Origin: JAFTYO01 sp045613125
Lineage (GTDB): Bacteria; Pseudomonadota; Alphaproteobacteria; RF32; CAG-239
Direction of reading: 5' to 3'
Assembly (NCBI GenBank): GCA_045613125.1
Contig: JAZLAM010000005.1
Span: 51,948 to 115,947 of the forward strand
Length of the DNA stretch: 64,000 nucleotides
Shown here: one piece after another, positions 41,806-52,113 of the stretch
How positions within the stretch are numbered: position 1 is the first letter of the stretch
Layout of the letters: every line of letters starts with the position of its first letter
Position numbers and translations under genes: made by a program
Notes under the pieces: model-generated
The model's input: only the letters and a program-made list of their open reading frames with translations
Database searches by the model: none
What the model was told of the DNA's origin: nothing

Positions 41806-43293
41806 CTAAGCGCTTTCTTTTAATATTTTGGCTTTTTCCAAAACTTGCTCAATGGTTCCTACCATATAAAATGCCTGCTCCGGAATGTCATCGTATAAAC
41901 CGTCTAAAATACCCTTAAATCCTTTGATTGTATCTTTCAAATCTACAAACACGCCTTTCGTACCGGTAAACACTTCTGCTACATGGAAAGGTTGAGATAA
42001 AAACTTTTGAACTTTACGAGCTCTAGACACTGTTAACCTATCTTCATCAGAAAGTTCATCCATACCTAAAATGGCGATAATATCTTGCAACGAGTTATAT
42101 TTTTGCAACAATTCTTGCACCCCTCTGGCAACTGCGTAATGTTCTTCGCCTACAATATCAGGCGATAAAACTCTGGAGGTAGAATCAAGTGGATCAACAG
42201 CAGGATAAATTCCGAGTTCGGAAATTTTACGTGACAATACCGTTGTTGCATCTAAGTGGGCAAATGTGGTTGCCGGTGCCGGATCGGTCAAGTCGTCGGC
42301 AGGCACATAAACTGCTTGAACAGATGTAATTGAACCATTTTTGGTTGAAGTAATACGTTCTTGCATCGCTCCCATATCCGTTCCAAGTGTCGGTTGATAT
42401 CCGACTGCGGATGGAATTCGCCCTAACAAAGCCGAAACTTCTGAACCTGCATGAGTAAAACGGAAAATGTTATCAACAAAGAACAATACATCTTGATGAG
42501 CTTCATCTCTGAAATATTCAGCTTGAGTAAGACCAGTTAAAGCAACTCTGGCACGAGCTCCCGGCGGTTCGTTCATTTGACCGTAAACCAACACTGTTTT
42601 TGAGTTTGATCCCTCTAAATCAATAATTTTAGAATCAATCATTTCATTATATAAATCGTTTCCTTCACGAGTTCTTTCGCCAACGCCGGCAAATACTGAA
42701 TATCCACCATGACCTTTGGCAACGTTATGAATAAGTTCCTGAATAAGAACCGTTTTACCTACGCCAGCGCCACCGAAAAGACCAATTTTTCCGCCTTTGG
42801 CATATGGTTCTAATAAGTCAATAACCTTAATACCGGTAATTAACACTTCGGTATCTGTTGCTTGATCTGTAAAAGATGGAGCCGGCCTATGAATAGGATA
42901 TTGCAATTTAGCTTTGATATCACCTCTTCCGTCAATTGGTTCACCAATGACGTTAATAATTCGTCCCAACAAAGACGGACCGACTGGAACTTCAATCGGA
43001 CTTCCCGTATTGAGAACTTCCATACCTCTTACCAAACCGTCTGTAGTATCCATAGCAATAGTTCTGACAACGCCTTCGCCAATATGTTGAGCGACTTCTA
43101 AAACCAAACGTTTGCCCTGATTGTTGCATTCAAGCGAATATCCTATATTAGGCAAACTTTCCACATCAGAAAATCTTACATCCACAACTGCTCCCATAAC
43201 TTGAGATATATGTCCCATTTTGGTTCTAATGTCATCGTTTTTAATTTTTTCAAACATATCATCTTGTGCATTTATATCTTGTTTCTTTGTCAT
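41806..43293 (-). CDS. atpD: F1 ATP synthase beta subunit
   Basis: Catalytic subunit of F1. With the start at 43293 (SD AAGGAG 6 nt upstream) it has 495 residues. Motifs: Walker A GGAGVGKTVLIQ, GERTREGNDLY, VLFFVDNIFRFT, and the DELSD loop (ILGMDELSDEDR). The N terminus carries an extension of about 30 polar residues before GHISQVMGAVVDVRF, where most homologues start within 10 residues. A longer frame to 43317 has no better ribosome binding site. Confidence 0.97.
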   Translation of the reverse strand: MTKKQDINAQDDMFEKIKNDDIRTKMGHISQVMGAVVDVRFSDVESLPNIGYSLECNNQGKRLVLEVAQHIGEGVVRTIAMDTTDGLVRGMEVLNTGSPIEVPVGPSLLGRIINVIGEPIDGRGDIKAKLQYPIHRPAPSFTDQATDTEVLITGIKVIDLLEPYAKGGKIGLFGGAGVGKTVLIQELIHNVAKGHGGYSVFAGVGERTREGNDLYNEMIDSKIIDLEGSNSKTVLVYGQMNEPPGARARVALTGLTQAEYFRDEAHQDVLFFVDNIFRFTHAGSEVSALLGRIPSAVGYQPTLGTDMGAMQERITSTKNGSITSVQAVYVPADDLTDPAPATTFAHLDATTVLSRKISELGIYPAVDPLDSTSRVLSPDIVGEEHYAVARGVQELLQKYNSLQDIIAILGMDELSDEDRLTVSRARKVQKFLSQPFHVAEVFTGTKGVFVDLKDTIKGFKGILDGLYDDIPEQAFYMVGTIEQVLEKAKILKESA

Positions 43294-43313
43294 CTTATTC
43301 TCCTTAAGACTCA

Positions 43314-44234
43314 TCACAGCGCTTCGGCGCCCGAAATAATTTCAGTCAGTTCTGTTGTTATGGCTGATTGACGAATACTGTTATATTTTAATGTTAAATT
43401 GCTTATCATATCTTTTGCATTGCGTGTTGCATTATCCATAGCTGTCATACGTGCACCTTGTTCTGATGCTTGCGAATTTACCATGGCGGTAAATATATTA
43501 TCTACAACCAATTTAGGTAACAACACCTCTAAAAGCTTTAATTTATCAGGAAGAAACTCATAATATGCATTCCCGACTTTTAACAACTCTTTATCTTCAT
43601 CTGATATTTGAGTATACTTCTCTTCTAACGGATAAACTTGTTTAGCAACCATCTCTCTTGATAAAGCAGAATAAAAATGACTATGTATAATTTCACATAC
43701 ATCACATATTCCGTCATCACGGTACTTGCCTATAAGTTTGCCTAAATCTATAGCTTCACGATAAAATAAACCATTTGCAGAAACTGATTCATAATTAGAT
43801 AATATCAAATCTGCATACTCTCGTTTTAAGCCGTTATAAGCTTTTTTACCATAGCAAATAATTTTTATATTTTTATTTTGCTGTTGCAGTTGCTTAATAC
43901 GTTTTACGGTAGCTTTATACACATTTTGATTATAGCTTCCGCACAAACCTCTATCTGAAGAAAATACAAACAACAAATAATTTTTTGCATCAGGCTTTTG
44001 ATAAACAACGGAAGGCAAAATATAACGAATATTTTTAGCCGTTTCCTCTTCTTTTATTGAAGCTAAAATACGCTTTACCGTAACATTTAACATTTCAGAA
44101 TATGGGCGGCTTTTTTCAACCATAATTTGAGCCTTACGCAACCTTGAGGCCGCAATCATCTTCATCGCAGACGTAATTTTCTGCGTTGACTTTATGCTCT
44201 CTAAACGGTTGCGTAATTCTTTTAAGCCTGCCAT
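43314..44234 (-). CDS. atpG: F1 ATP synthase gamma subunit
   Basis: Rotor shaft of F1. 306 residues. The N-terminal helix LKELRNRLESIKSTQKITSAMKMIAASRLRKAQ and the C-terminal helix with ARMTAMDNATRNAKDMI and RQSAITTELTEIISGAEAL form the coiled coil. SDRGLCGSYNQNVYK is the central signature. It lies directly between atpA (1-bp gap) and atpD. Confidence 0.97.
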   Translation of the reverse strand: MAGLKELRNRLESIKSTQKITSAMKMIAASRLRKAQIMVEKSRPYSEMLNVTVKRILASIKEEETAKNIRYILPSVVYQKPDAKNYLLFVFSSDRGLCGSYNQNVYKATVKRIKQLQQQNKNIKIICYGKKAYNGLKREYADLILSNYESVSANGLFYREAIDLGKLIGKYRDDGICDVCEIIHSHFYSALSREMVAKQVYPLEEKYTQISDEDKELLKVGNAYYEFLPDKLKLLEVLLPKLVVDNIFTAMVNSQASEQGARMTAMDNATRNAKDMISNLTLKYNSIRQSAITTELTEIISGAEAL

Positions 44235-44235
44235 A

Positions 44236-45786
44236 TTATGCTGCCTTCTGTTTATCTAAAAATTCATCTCTGAATGTTGCAAAAAATGCCTTTAGGTTTT
44301 CTTTTAACTCATCAGAAATAACTTTTTTATCTTTTATTTCTTTTAAATATTCAGGATGTTGTACCCTTAAAGCATCTATGCTTTTCAGTTCAAATTCTTT
44401 AATATCATCAAGAGCAATTTTATCTAAAAATCCATTAACACCGGCAAAAATTGAGACAACTTCTTCTTCAACCGGCAAAGGATGATAAACAGGTTGCTTC
44501 AACAGTTCTGTCAGTCTGGCACCTCTTTCCAACAAACTTTTTGTAGCAGAATCCAAATCAGAAGCAAATTGTGCAAATGCTGCCATTTCGCGATATTGTG
44601 CTAAATCAAGTTTCATACTTCCCGAAACTTGTTTCATCGCTTTAATCTGAGCAGCAGATCCTACACGGCTTACCGAAATTCCCACATTTACAGCTGGTCT
44701 AACACCTTGATAAAACAAATTTGTCTCCAAAAAGATTTGCCCATCGGTAATAGAAATTACGTTAGTCGGAATATATGCTGAAACATCACCTGCCTGAGTT
44801 TCAATCACAGGCATTGCGGTTAAAGAACCTGAGCCATGTTTTTCACTGAGTTTTGCAGCTCTTTCAAGCAAACGTGAGTGCAAATAAAACACATCGCCCG
44901 GATAAGCTTCACGTCCAGGAGGACGTCTTAACAACAATGACATTTGTCTGTATGCTGTTGCTTGTTTTGATAAGTCATCATAAAAAATAACTGCATGCAT
45001 ACCATTGTCTCTAAAATATTCACCCATAGCACAACCTGAATATGGAGCTATGTATTGTAAAGGAGCAGCCTCAGAAGCTGTAGCTGCCACAACAATGGTA
45101 TAATCTAACGCTCCATGATCTTTTAATGTTTTTACAACTTGAGCAACTGTTGAGCGTTTTTGACCTACTGCAACATAAATACAAAATAGCTTTTCTTTAT
45201 CAGATTTTGCCACATCATTTATGTGCTTTTGGTTGATTATTGTATCCAAAATTATTGAGGTTTTTCCGGTTTGTCTGTCTCCGATAATAAGTTCTCGTTG
45301 ACCTCTTCCGATAGGAATAAGAGAATCAATAATCTTTAATCCGGTTTGGACAGGTTCATGTACACTAAGACGTTCAATAATACCCGGAGCTTTAACTTCA
45401 GAATTTGAAAATTGTTTTGCTTTAATTGCTCCTTTTCCGTCTATCGGCTCTCCTAAAGCATTAACAACTCTACCTAAGAGTTCTTTGCCAACCGGCACAC
45501 TCACAATTTTTTGGGTGCGCTTAACCAAATCACCTTCTTTGATATTTTCGTCAGAACCGAAAATCACCACACCAACACTACTTTCTTCCAAGTTAAGAGC
45601 CATACCCTTAACTCCGGACTGAAATTCGACCATTTCATTTGATTGAACGTTATCAAGCCCGTAAACTTTGGCAATTCCGTCACCAACTGAGATCACTCTT
45701 CCAACTTCCATCAAGTCGGTTTGTAACTCAAATTCGGCAATTTTTTCTTTTAAGATAGATGAAATTTCATCAGCTTGTACAGACAT
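44236..45786 (-). CDS. atpA: F1 ATP synthase alpha subunit
   Basis: Nucleotide-binding, non-catalytic subunit, 516 residues. Walker A GDRQTGKTSIILDTI, YVAVGQKRSTVAQV, the ATPase signature region PAVNVGISVSRVGSAAQ and the Arg-finger area are intact. It overlaps the atpH stop (TAATG), indicating translational coupling. Confidence 0.98.
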   Translation of the reverse strand: MSVQADEISSILKEKIAEFELQTDLMEVGRVISVGDGIAKVYGLDNVQSNEMVEFQSGVKGMALNLEESSVGVVIFGSDENIKEGDLVKRTQKIVSVPVGKELLGRVVNALGEPIDGKGAIKAKQFSNSEVKAPGIIERLSVHEPVQTGLKIIDSLIPIGRGQRELIIGDRQTGKTSIILDTIINQKHINDVAKSDKEKLFCIYVAVGQKRSTVAQVVKTLKDHGALDYTIVVAATASEAAPLQYIAPYSGCAMGEYFRDNGMHAVIFYDDLSKQATAYRQMSLLLRRPPGREAYPGDVFYLHSRLLERAAKLSEKHGSGSLTAMPVIETQAGDVSAYIPTNVISITDGQIFLETNLFYQGVRPAVNVGISVSRVGSAAQIKAMKQVSGSMKLDLAQYREMAAFAQFASDLDSATKSLLERGARLTELLKQPVYHPLPVEEEVVSIFAGVNGFLDKIALDDIKEFELKSIDALRVQHPEYLKEIKDKKVISDELKENLKAFFATFRDEFLDKQKAA

Positions 45787-46337
45787 TATATATTACCTTT
45801 CATAACCTGTTCCAAATGGTTAAGTTTACCTTTTATACTGTCATCAACCCTATGAGTGCCAAACTCAATAACAAGTCCGCCCAAAATTTCGGGGTTGATA
45901 TCATAATTAATAATTATTTTTTGTTTTAACAGTTTTTCCAAACCGTTTAAAAGTTTGTCATGTTGCTTATCGTTTAGAGGTTGCACACTTTGTACCGACA
46001 CTTCTAAAACACCCTGTTTTTGATAATATAATTTATAAAACTGTTCAAAAACAGCCTTAATATTATTAAATCTGTTATTTTCCACAAGTGTAAGCAATAA
46101 ATTTTCTGAAGTTTTGGATATTTCAAGGCGTTTGGCTATTGCAGAAACAATTTGGCTTTTTTGATTAAATTTAATTTCGGGATTATTAAGAATGTAAATT
46201 TCCTCTACACTATCAAAAGTATCACAAATAAGCTTGCCGTCATTGAACACTTTTTCCAATGTTTTATCAATTTCGGCTGCCTCATACAAGGCCTTAGCAT
46301 AGTTTTGTGCCACTTGAATTTTTGACAGTTTTTTCAT
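45786..46337 (-). CDS. atpH: F1 ATP synthase delta subunit
   Basis: Peripheral-stalk connector of F1 and F0. 183 residues: N-terminal helical domain VAQNYAKALYEAAEID, and the C-terminal LGGLVIEFGTHRVDDSIKGKLNHL signature. First gene of atpHAGDC, 24 bp after priA. The F0 genes are not present, which is normal for alphaproteobacteria. Confidence 0.95.
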   Translation of the reverse strand: MKKLSKIQVAQNYAKALYEAAEIDKTLEKVFNDGKLICDTFDSVEEIYILNNPEIKFNQKSQIVSAIAKRLEISKTSENLLLTLVENNRFNNIKAVFEQFYKLYYQKQGVLEVSVQSVQPLNDKQHDKLLNGLEKLLKQKIIINYDINPEILGGLVIEFGTHRVDDSIKGKLNHLEQVMKGNI

Positions 46338-46361
46338 TTTTTCTCCGTAATAATTGTAATC

Positions 46362-48542
46362 TTACATGAATGAGTATGGATCAACATCTACCTCTACCCT
46401 CACACTAGACGGAACATTTACCATTCTGAGCCATTTTTTTAATATATCTTGTATATTTATAGTCTTTAATGTTTTTAAAAGCAAGCGGTATCTATATTTT
46501 CCTCTTAACATAAATATAGGTGCCGGAGCAGGCCCCAAGACAGACACTCCGTCAAGCATAGGTCCGCATTTAATTAATGAGTTTGCAACTTTTTCCGCCA
46601 TTTCCATATTAGTCGCTGAAATTATTATGGCAGCTAACTTACCATATGGAGGAAAATTAAGCATTTTTCTTGCTTTTTTCTCCAAACTTAAAAATCCTTC
46701 ACGATTATTACTTATAAGAGCCTGTAAAACCGCATTTTCAGGATATAAAGTTTGTAAATATACAATACCTTTTTTATCTCCTCTTCCGGCACGCCCCGAC
46801 ACTTGAGATAAAAGCTGATAGGTTTGTTCGGAAGCTCTTAAATCAGTTCCCATCAAACCTAAATCGGCATCAACAATTCCCACAAGTGTTAAAAGCGGAA
46901 AATGATGACCTTTTGCTAAAATTTGCGTACCGATTAAAATGTCTATTTCTTTATTTTGCATTTTGTTTATTACATTCGATACTTCCATAAACGAAGATGT
47001 AATATCACTTGATATAATTTCCACTTTAGCATTTTCAAATCTGGCTTTGACCTCTTCGGCAATTCGTTCAACACCGGGGCCACACGCCGTTAAACCTTCT
47101 GTTGAATGACATTCCGGACATTCTTTAGGTATAAATGTATTATACCCGCAATGATGACAAATAAGTTTTCCGGATTTACGGTGTTCAGTAAGCCAAGCTG
47201 TGCAATTTGGGCAAGCTATCCTGTGTCCGCAATCACGACAAATAAGCATAGGCGCATATCCTCGGCGATTTAAAAACAACATAGATTGTTCGCCTTTTTC
47301 CAAATTTTCTTTTAATGCACTAACCAATGTGGGCGAAAGCCAAGATGTTCCCCAAACACCTTTTTGAGGCTTATCTTTCTTTAAATCAACAATTTTTAAT
47401 TCCGGCAATTGAGCACTTGCATATCTGCTTGTCAGCTTAACGCAATCATACTTTTGATCTTCTACATTTACTATTGTTTCCAAATCTGGTGTGGCTGTAG
47501 ATAAAATAACTGGAATATTTTCCAATTTGGCTCTCACAATTGCCATATCACGAGCCTGATAATTTACGAAATCTTCCTGTTTAAATGAATGATCATGACT
47601 TTCATCAATAATAATCAATCCTAAATCCGCATAAGGCAAAAACAAGGCACTTCTTGCGCCAACCAAAACCTTTGCCCTATTTTCATTCACAGCTTGCCAT
47701 GTTTGTGTACGCTCATTTATATTCAATCCTGAATGCCATTTTGCCGGTTTTACACCGAAACGCTTTTCATATCGATCAAGCCATTGTGTGGTTAAGGCAA
47801 TTTCCGGCACCAAAATAAGCACTTGTTTATTTTGTTTTAAGGTTTTGATAGCTGCTTCAAAATAAACCTCCGTTTTTCCGGAACCCGTAACACCTTCAAG
47901 TAATGTAACACCGAAACCCGTATCACATTTTGCACATAAAAAATCTGCTGCTGTTTGTTGTTCTTCGGTTAATGTAACAGTTTGAGTATTATCAAATTTT
48001 GGCTGGTCAAATTTATTTATTTTAGGCACTAAAAAAGGTTCTAACACACCTTTTTCGATGAGTGTATTTACAACACTTACACTAACTCCGGCACCTTTTA
48101 AAATTTCAGATTTAGAATATGGTGCATGTTTTAACAAATCTATCACATGCCATCTGGCATCAGAATTTTTCAACTTTGCTTCTGCCAAAGTTTTACCGGT
48201 AAGTTTGTATAATACATCATGTTTTGCATCTTCAAAAACGCCCTTGGCACACAAGACCATTTTTAAAACCATACCTAAACTTGCAAGGTTATATTTTGCA
48301 ACCCAATCTATAAATTGTAAAAGCTCTTTTTTTAAATGAGGTAAATTTAAAACTTCTAAAATATTTTTAATTTTTTTATCTTCTAAAGTGCTCGATTTTC
48401 CGAGTTTGTAAACTACTCCGACTTGTGTATTATTTAAAAAAGGCACACGAACGATTTGCCCTAAAGACACATCTTTTTCGGTTTTATAATCAAAAACATC
48501 ATTAAAAGGAAGGGGCAAAAGCACCCCTACAACATTAGTCAT
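46362..48542 (-). CDS. priA: Primosomal replication restart helicase PriA
   Basis: Reloads the replisome at stalled forks. 726 residues: N-terminal 3'-DNA-binding domain, then Walker A GVTGSGKTEVYFEA, the DExH box DESHDHSFKQ, and a zinc module with four CxxC pairs (CRDCGHRIACPNC, CHHC, CPEC). The C-terminal helicase lobe has ILIGTQILAKGHHFP and RAGRGDKKG. PriA immediately upstream of atpH is a typical alphaproteobacterial neighbourhood. Confidence 0.97.
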   Translation of the reverse strand: MTNVVGVLLPLPFNDVFDYKTEKDVSLGQIVRVPFLNNTQVGVVYKLGKSSTLEDKKIKNILEVLNLPHLKKELLQFIDWVAKYNLASLGMVLKMVLCAKGVFEDAKHDVLYKLTGKTLAEAKLKNSDARWHVIDLLKHAPYSKSEILKGAGVSVSVVNTLIEKGVLEPFLVPKINKFDQPKFDNTQTVTLTEEQQTAADFLCAKCDTGFGVTLLEGVTGSGKTEVYFEAAIKTLKQNKQVLILVPEIALTTQWLDRYEKRFGVKPAKWHSGLNINERTQTWQAVNENRAKVLVGARSALFLPYADLGLIIIDESHDHSFKQEDFVNYQARDMAIVRAKLENIPVILSTATPDLETIVNVEDQKYDCVKLTSRYASAQLPELKIVDLKKDKPQKGVWGTSWLSPTLVSALKENLEKGEQSMLFLNRRGYAPMLICRDCGHRIACPNCTAWLTEHRKSGKLICHHCGYNTFIPKECPECHSTEGLTACGPGVERIAEEVKARFENAKVEIISSDITSSFMEVSNVINKMQNKEIDILIGTQILAKGHHFPLLTLVGIVDADLGLMGTDLRASEQTYQLLSQVSGRAGRGDKKGIVYLQTLYPENAVLQALISNNREGFLSLEKKARKMLNFPPYGKLAAIIISATNMEMAEKVANSLIKCGPMLDGVSVLGPAPAPIFMLRGKYRYRLLLKTLKTINIQDILKKWLRMVNVPSSVRVEVDVDPYSFM

Positions 48543-48636
48543 AGTCTACCTCATATTTTGGATAATGTTAAATGTTTTGCCCTAAAAATCTATTAAGAAA
48601 GCATTTTTTTTAACATTTTTCTTGCATACAAAATTG

Positions 48637-48665
48637 TTGTCTTTTTATACACAAAGTTATATTAT
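48637..48665 (+). promoter_or_regulatory. Probable promoter of the 48697 gene
   Basis: TTGTCT (48637-48642), a 17-bp spacer and TATTAT (48660-48665). The ATG at 48697 has TAGGACT upstream. Confidence 0.5.
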
Positions 48666-48696
48666 AACAAATATTGGAAAATAATTAGGACTGAAA

Positions 48697-49425
48697 ATGA
48701 AGAAGTATATTTTAATTTTTATAATTATCTCTTGTTTATCGTGGCAATTTATTTTTAAAAAGCCTATTTATCAACAATTGTATGGCTATAAATCAGATAT
48801 CACATATCAAGGACAAGCTCTTTATTTGGATATACAAGGACTATCCGAACAACAAGAAATTCAACAGGCAAATTTAGGCGGTTATGATATAGAATACACC
48901 TTAAAAGCATATCTTCAAGGTTGGGTAAGAGTCGCCTATGTGGATATATATGATAATAATTTTCATATAGGTAAAAAAACTTTTCAAGTACAAGCACATG
49001 ACCTGTACAATAAGGTATCTCCTTTAGATTTATCTTTAATGATAGGAAAAACTGCAGAGGACGGTAATTGGCAAAAAATTTCAGTTAAACATGAATATCG
49101 TGTAGTATCGTGGAATTACGAATATAAAAATCCTCCTTTTTTTAGAATTGAAGATGTGAGTAATTTCCATATTTTGCCGGCGACACTCTCTATACGTAGA
49201 GGTATGGATACAATCAGGCAAGGAGACATTATTTTTATTAAAGGTTATCTCTTAGATTGGAAGGGAACCGGTAAATTTGATGATGTCAAATTCACAACAG
49301 CTTTATACGAAGGTCAAACATCAGATCAAAAATATGGTGGAAACAAGCTGAGTTTTAAATGTTTTTATTTATATGTTACAGATTTAATAGTTAACGGATA
49401 TGCTTTTAATACTAGTGTAGAATAA
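48697..49425 (+). CDS. Exported or anchored protein, unknown
   Basis: 242 residues with an N-terminal hydrophobic stretch (about 3-18) that could be a signal anchor. The rest reads as beta-rich, with LKAYLQGWVRVAYVDIYDN and, near the C terminus, IRQGDIIFIKGYLLDWKG followed by YLYVTDLIVNGYAF. The GDxxxIKGYLLD part resembles an OB-like strand pattern seen in uncharacterised exported proteins. I do not recognise the family. It converges with the large metallopeptidase gene. Confidence 0.6.
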   Translation: MKKYILIFIIISCLSWQFIFKKPIYQQLYGYKSDITYQGQALYLDIQGLSEQQEIQQANLGGYDIEYTLKAYLQGWVRVAYVDIYDNNFHIGKKTFQVQAHDLYNKVSPLDLSLMIGKTAEDGNWQKISVKHEYRVVSWNYEYKNPPFFRIEDVSNFHILPATLSIRRGMDTIRQGDIIFIKGYLLDWKGTGKFDDVKFTTALYEGQTSDQKYGGNKLSFKCFYLYVTDLIVNGYAFNTSVE

Positions 49426-49455
49426 ATGATTTGCTTTTAAATCTGTTATAAACTA

Positions 49456-51495
49456 TTAAAGGGTATTTGACTTATTTTCCATTATATTAGACATAGCAAT
49501 ATTATTGACCTTTTGCTCTTTAGTTTGAGTAGGTTGAGTTTTAGATGGGGTAAGACCTCTTAATCGCATAATGTTATCTGCTTTAATAGCTGCATCTAAA
49601 GCAACACTTTTTTGATCTTCACTAAAGTCTTTGCTCGCTGCAATTTTATCTATAAATTGTTCCGCATAATTATTCTGTGTTTCTAAACCAAGTTCTTTTT
49701 CTTTTAATCGTTTTTGCTCAATAAACGTTGCCATTTCTAAAATTTTATCTTCTTGTTCACGTGTTAATTTGCCTTCTCTTAACAATGCATCTAATATCAC
49801 TTCTTCAGAAGGTTTAAACTCTTTTTCTTCTTTTATAATCGTGGCTTGAGGTGTTTGAACAGCGCTGTTACCATCATTGCTATATGTATTTAAAATTTCG
49901 CCACTTTGTAAAGATTGTTTATCTTGTTCATTTACCGGTTGTGGCATTTCCGGTACATTATTTACAAATTCTTGTGCAACCTGTGAGGGTGTTTCTTGCT
50001 GTACCAGTTTTGCTTTTGATAAGTTCTCTATAATTTGCTTATCTGTAGATTCATCAATCGGTTTCAGATTGTTTTCGGTCATCAATGCATAAACTTTTTG
50101 AAAATCTTCCACCTGCGCAGAGTTTTCAAAAGATTTTTCTGATGTAGAAAGTTTTTGTAATACACATGCGGAAATCCTACTTTTAACTTCTTGATAACCT
50201 GAATATATGCCATATTCATCTGTAACGACAATTTTTGCAGTATCAATCAATGTTTTGTCATCAACATTTTCTCCTGCCGCAATTTTATCAAAAGTATTAT
50301 GCACCAAAGATCTTTCTTTATTTATATCTTCTTCATTCATTATCAACTTATTTTCGGCATCATAAACACCTTTAATTTCATTATTTTTAATAAATACTTG
50401 ACATATTACATTATTATTTTCTTCAATAGTTTTTAATTGCTCATCTCCATATGTAAAAGTATTAATAAATCTCTTCATATTTCCGTTTGAATCATATACT
50501 TTCTCGCAAGTGTTTTTTTCACTCAGAACTCTTTCTTCAGACATTATTCTGTCATTTTTATCATATAAAACTCTTTGAACTACCTGTCCGTTTTCCGTTA
50601 CAATGTTCAATTTACAACCACTATCCATATTAATTGTGGCTTCTTTCTTGGTTTTAATCTGATCTTTCGGATAAGATGTCATATTTTCCGGATTAAAAAA
50701 ATATTCTGCATCTTCCGGCCTAAGTTTCATACGTTTCATATATGTTTTTTGAAATTCTTTAGTGTCTGCCGATTGTTCGGCACGATATTTATTAAGAGAC
50801 ATTTCATAGTTTGCCGACATTAATGCTTGCTTGTTATAATCTTCGTTCCAATTAGGATCTTTGTAAAAACTGTTCAGCATCGCGCTGTTTATTATTTCTT
50901 CAGGCACATTGTTCCTAAGCATACTTGAATAGACATTAGCATCTTTTAGATCCTGTAAGCTAAGACTATCATAAAAAGACATTCTTTCCTCTTCTGATAG
51001 CACTTGAGCATTTAATTCTAAACATGCTTTGGCGGTGTTTAACCGTGCTTCAGCTTCCATTAGCTTATTTGCCATAAAACGATCTTGTTCTGTCGCTAAC
51101 AACCTGGAGTTTCCACCTTGTTGTCTTTGAATTTCATGGGTAAGCTCATGCAAAAAAGTTACTGCATTCCCTCGTGGCCTACAACTTGTATCTGTTATGG
51201 CGATTTCATGATTATTAGTGCTATATCCATAACACTTCGATTTTCTTGAACTATCTACAAGCAGAGTTACTTTTACATCAGGATTTAATTGGCCAAACAA
51301 CTCCTTACCAATATTGGTTGAAGCAGCTATTCTCATCATATCTACAAGATGTTTAATTTCTTCTCTTTTCTCTTCAGGAACGGGGTGGCCGGTTTTAGGG
51401 TCAAATTTTGCAATACTACCATTATTATAATATGGTCCCAGATCAAAATTATTATTCAATATTTCAATAAATTTTTCTTCTGTTAATCCTGTCAT
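49456..51495 (-). CDS. Putative zinc metallopeptidase with long C-terminal extension
   Basis: 679 residues from the ATG at 51495 (the longer frame starts with TTG). The N-terminal part contains FLHELTHEIQRQQGG, an HExxH zinc site at His116-Glu117-His120, with EAEA (148-151) as possible third ligand; this is the gluzincin-like layout of uncharacterised peptidases (DUF6782-like). Residues about 300-400 have short repeats resembling YD-type strands (VYDSNGNMKRFINTFTYGDE). The rest is Gln/Glu-rich and probably disordered or coiled. No signal peptide. It overlaps or abuts the upstream 135-residue gene, suggesting a toxin/effector-plus-partner pair, which is speculative. Confidence 0.62.
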   Translation of the reverse strand: MTGLTEEKFIEILNNNFDLGPYYNNGSIAKFDPKTGHPVPEEKREEIKHLVDMMRIAASTNIGKELFGQLNPDVKVTLLVDSSRKSKCYGYSTNNHEIAITDTSCRPRGNAVTFLHELTHEIQRQQGGNSRLLATEQDRFMANKLMEAEARLNTAKACLELNAQVLSEEERMSFYDSLSLQDLKDANVYSSMLRNNVPEEIINSAMLNSFYKDPNWNEDYNKQALMSANYEMSLNKYRAEQSADTKEFQKTYMKRMKLRPEDAEYFFNPENMTSYPKDQIKTKKEATINMDSGCKLNIVTENGQVVQRVLYDKNDRIMSEERVLSEKNTCEKVYDSNGNMKRFINTFTYGDEQLKTIEENNNVICQVFIKNNEIKGVYDAENKLIMNEEDINKERSLVHNTFDKIAAGENVDDKTLIDTAKIVVTDEYGIYSGYQEVKSRISACVLQKLSTSEKSFENSAQVEDFQKVYALMTENNLKPIDESTDKQIIENLSKAKLVQQETPSQVAQEFVNNVPEMPQPVNEQDKQSLQSGEILNTYSNDGNSAVQTPQATIIKEEKEFKPSEEVILDALLREGKLTREQEDKILEMATFIEQKRLKEKELGLETQNNYAEQFIDKIAASKDFSEDQKSVALDAAIKADNIMRLRGLTPSKTQPTQTKEQKVNNIAMSNIMENKSNTL

Positions 51496-51497
51496 CT

Positions 51498-51905
51498 CTA
51501 AAACTTCCAAGCTTTAAATTTTTCCAAATATTCATATTTATTTTTTTGATATGATACAATATTAAACAGTAAGCATAAAACCCATAAATCTTCACTATCT
51601 AAATTTGCCTGTTCTCTATTATTTTCTTTAATAACATATTTAAAAGTTTTTACTATGAGTGCTAATTCTTCATCTGTTGGCAGAACATTGTTTAATTCAT
51701 AATTATGAGCTTTTAATATGAATTGAAAAATTGTCTTATAATCATCAAATGTAAATGTTTGAATTGTTAAATTTTGTCTGACTTGAAGCAAAATATTGAT
51801 AATTTTTTCCAAAACATCCTTACCGGGAACACAGCGTCTCTCTACTGCCCAATTATCATCTAATACCCTACACAAATTCCTCGATAAATCTAATATTTCT
51901 TGCAT
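51498..51905 (-). CDS. Unknown 135-residue helical protein
   Basis: Mostly helical, slightly acidic protein with no recognised motif; QEILDLSRNLCRVLDDNW at the start, AWKF at the end. It sits immediately upstream of the metallopeptidase gene (2-bp gap), so the two are coexpressed. It could be a chaperone or inhibitor of the peptidase, but nothing in the sequence shows this. Confidence 0.6.
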   Translation of the reverse strand: MQEILDLSRNLCRVLDDNWAVERRCVPGKDVLEKIINILLQVRQNLTIQTFTFDDYKTIFQFILKAHNYELNNVLPTDEELALIVKTFKYVIKENNREQANLDSEDLWVLCLLFNIVSYQKNKYEYLEKFKAWKF

Positions 51906-52113
51906 ATTGTTATACCTTTCTGCCTATCTCAAATTATCAAACGCTGTATAGAGAATATTATATCCAAAACACGTCTTTCTGTCAACACATTTTGTGCTAT
52001 TATTTAGATTGCAAACTTGTATGGTTTATAAAGCAGTTAAAGATAAAACTATTTTAGAAGATTAAACTTGAATTTTATTTTTATTGTTGTTACTTTTTAC
52101 TATAGGAGAATAT

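Noticed and set aside
49456..51905. Classical type II toxin-antitoxin pair
   Set aside because: The proteins are too large and show no known toxin or antitoxin domain; the HExxH motif suggests a peptidase instead.
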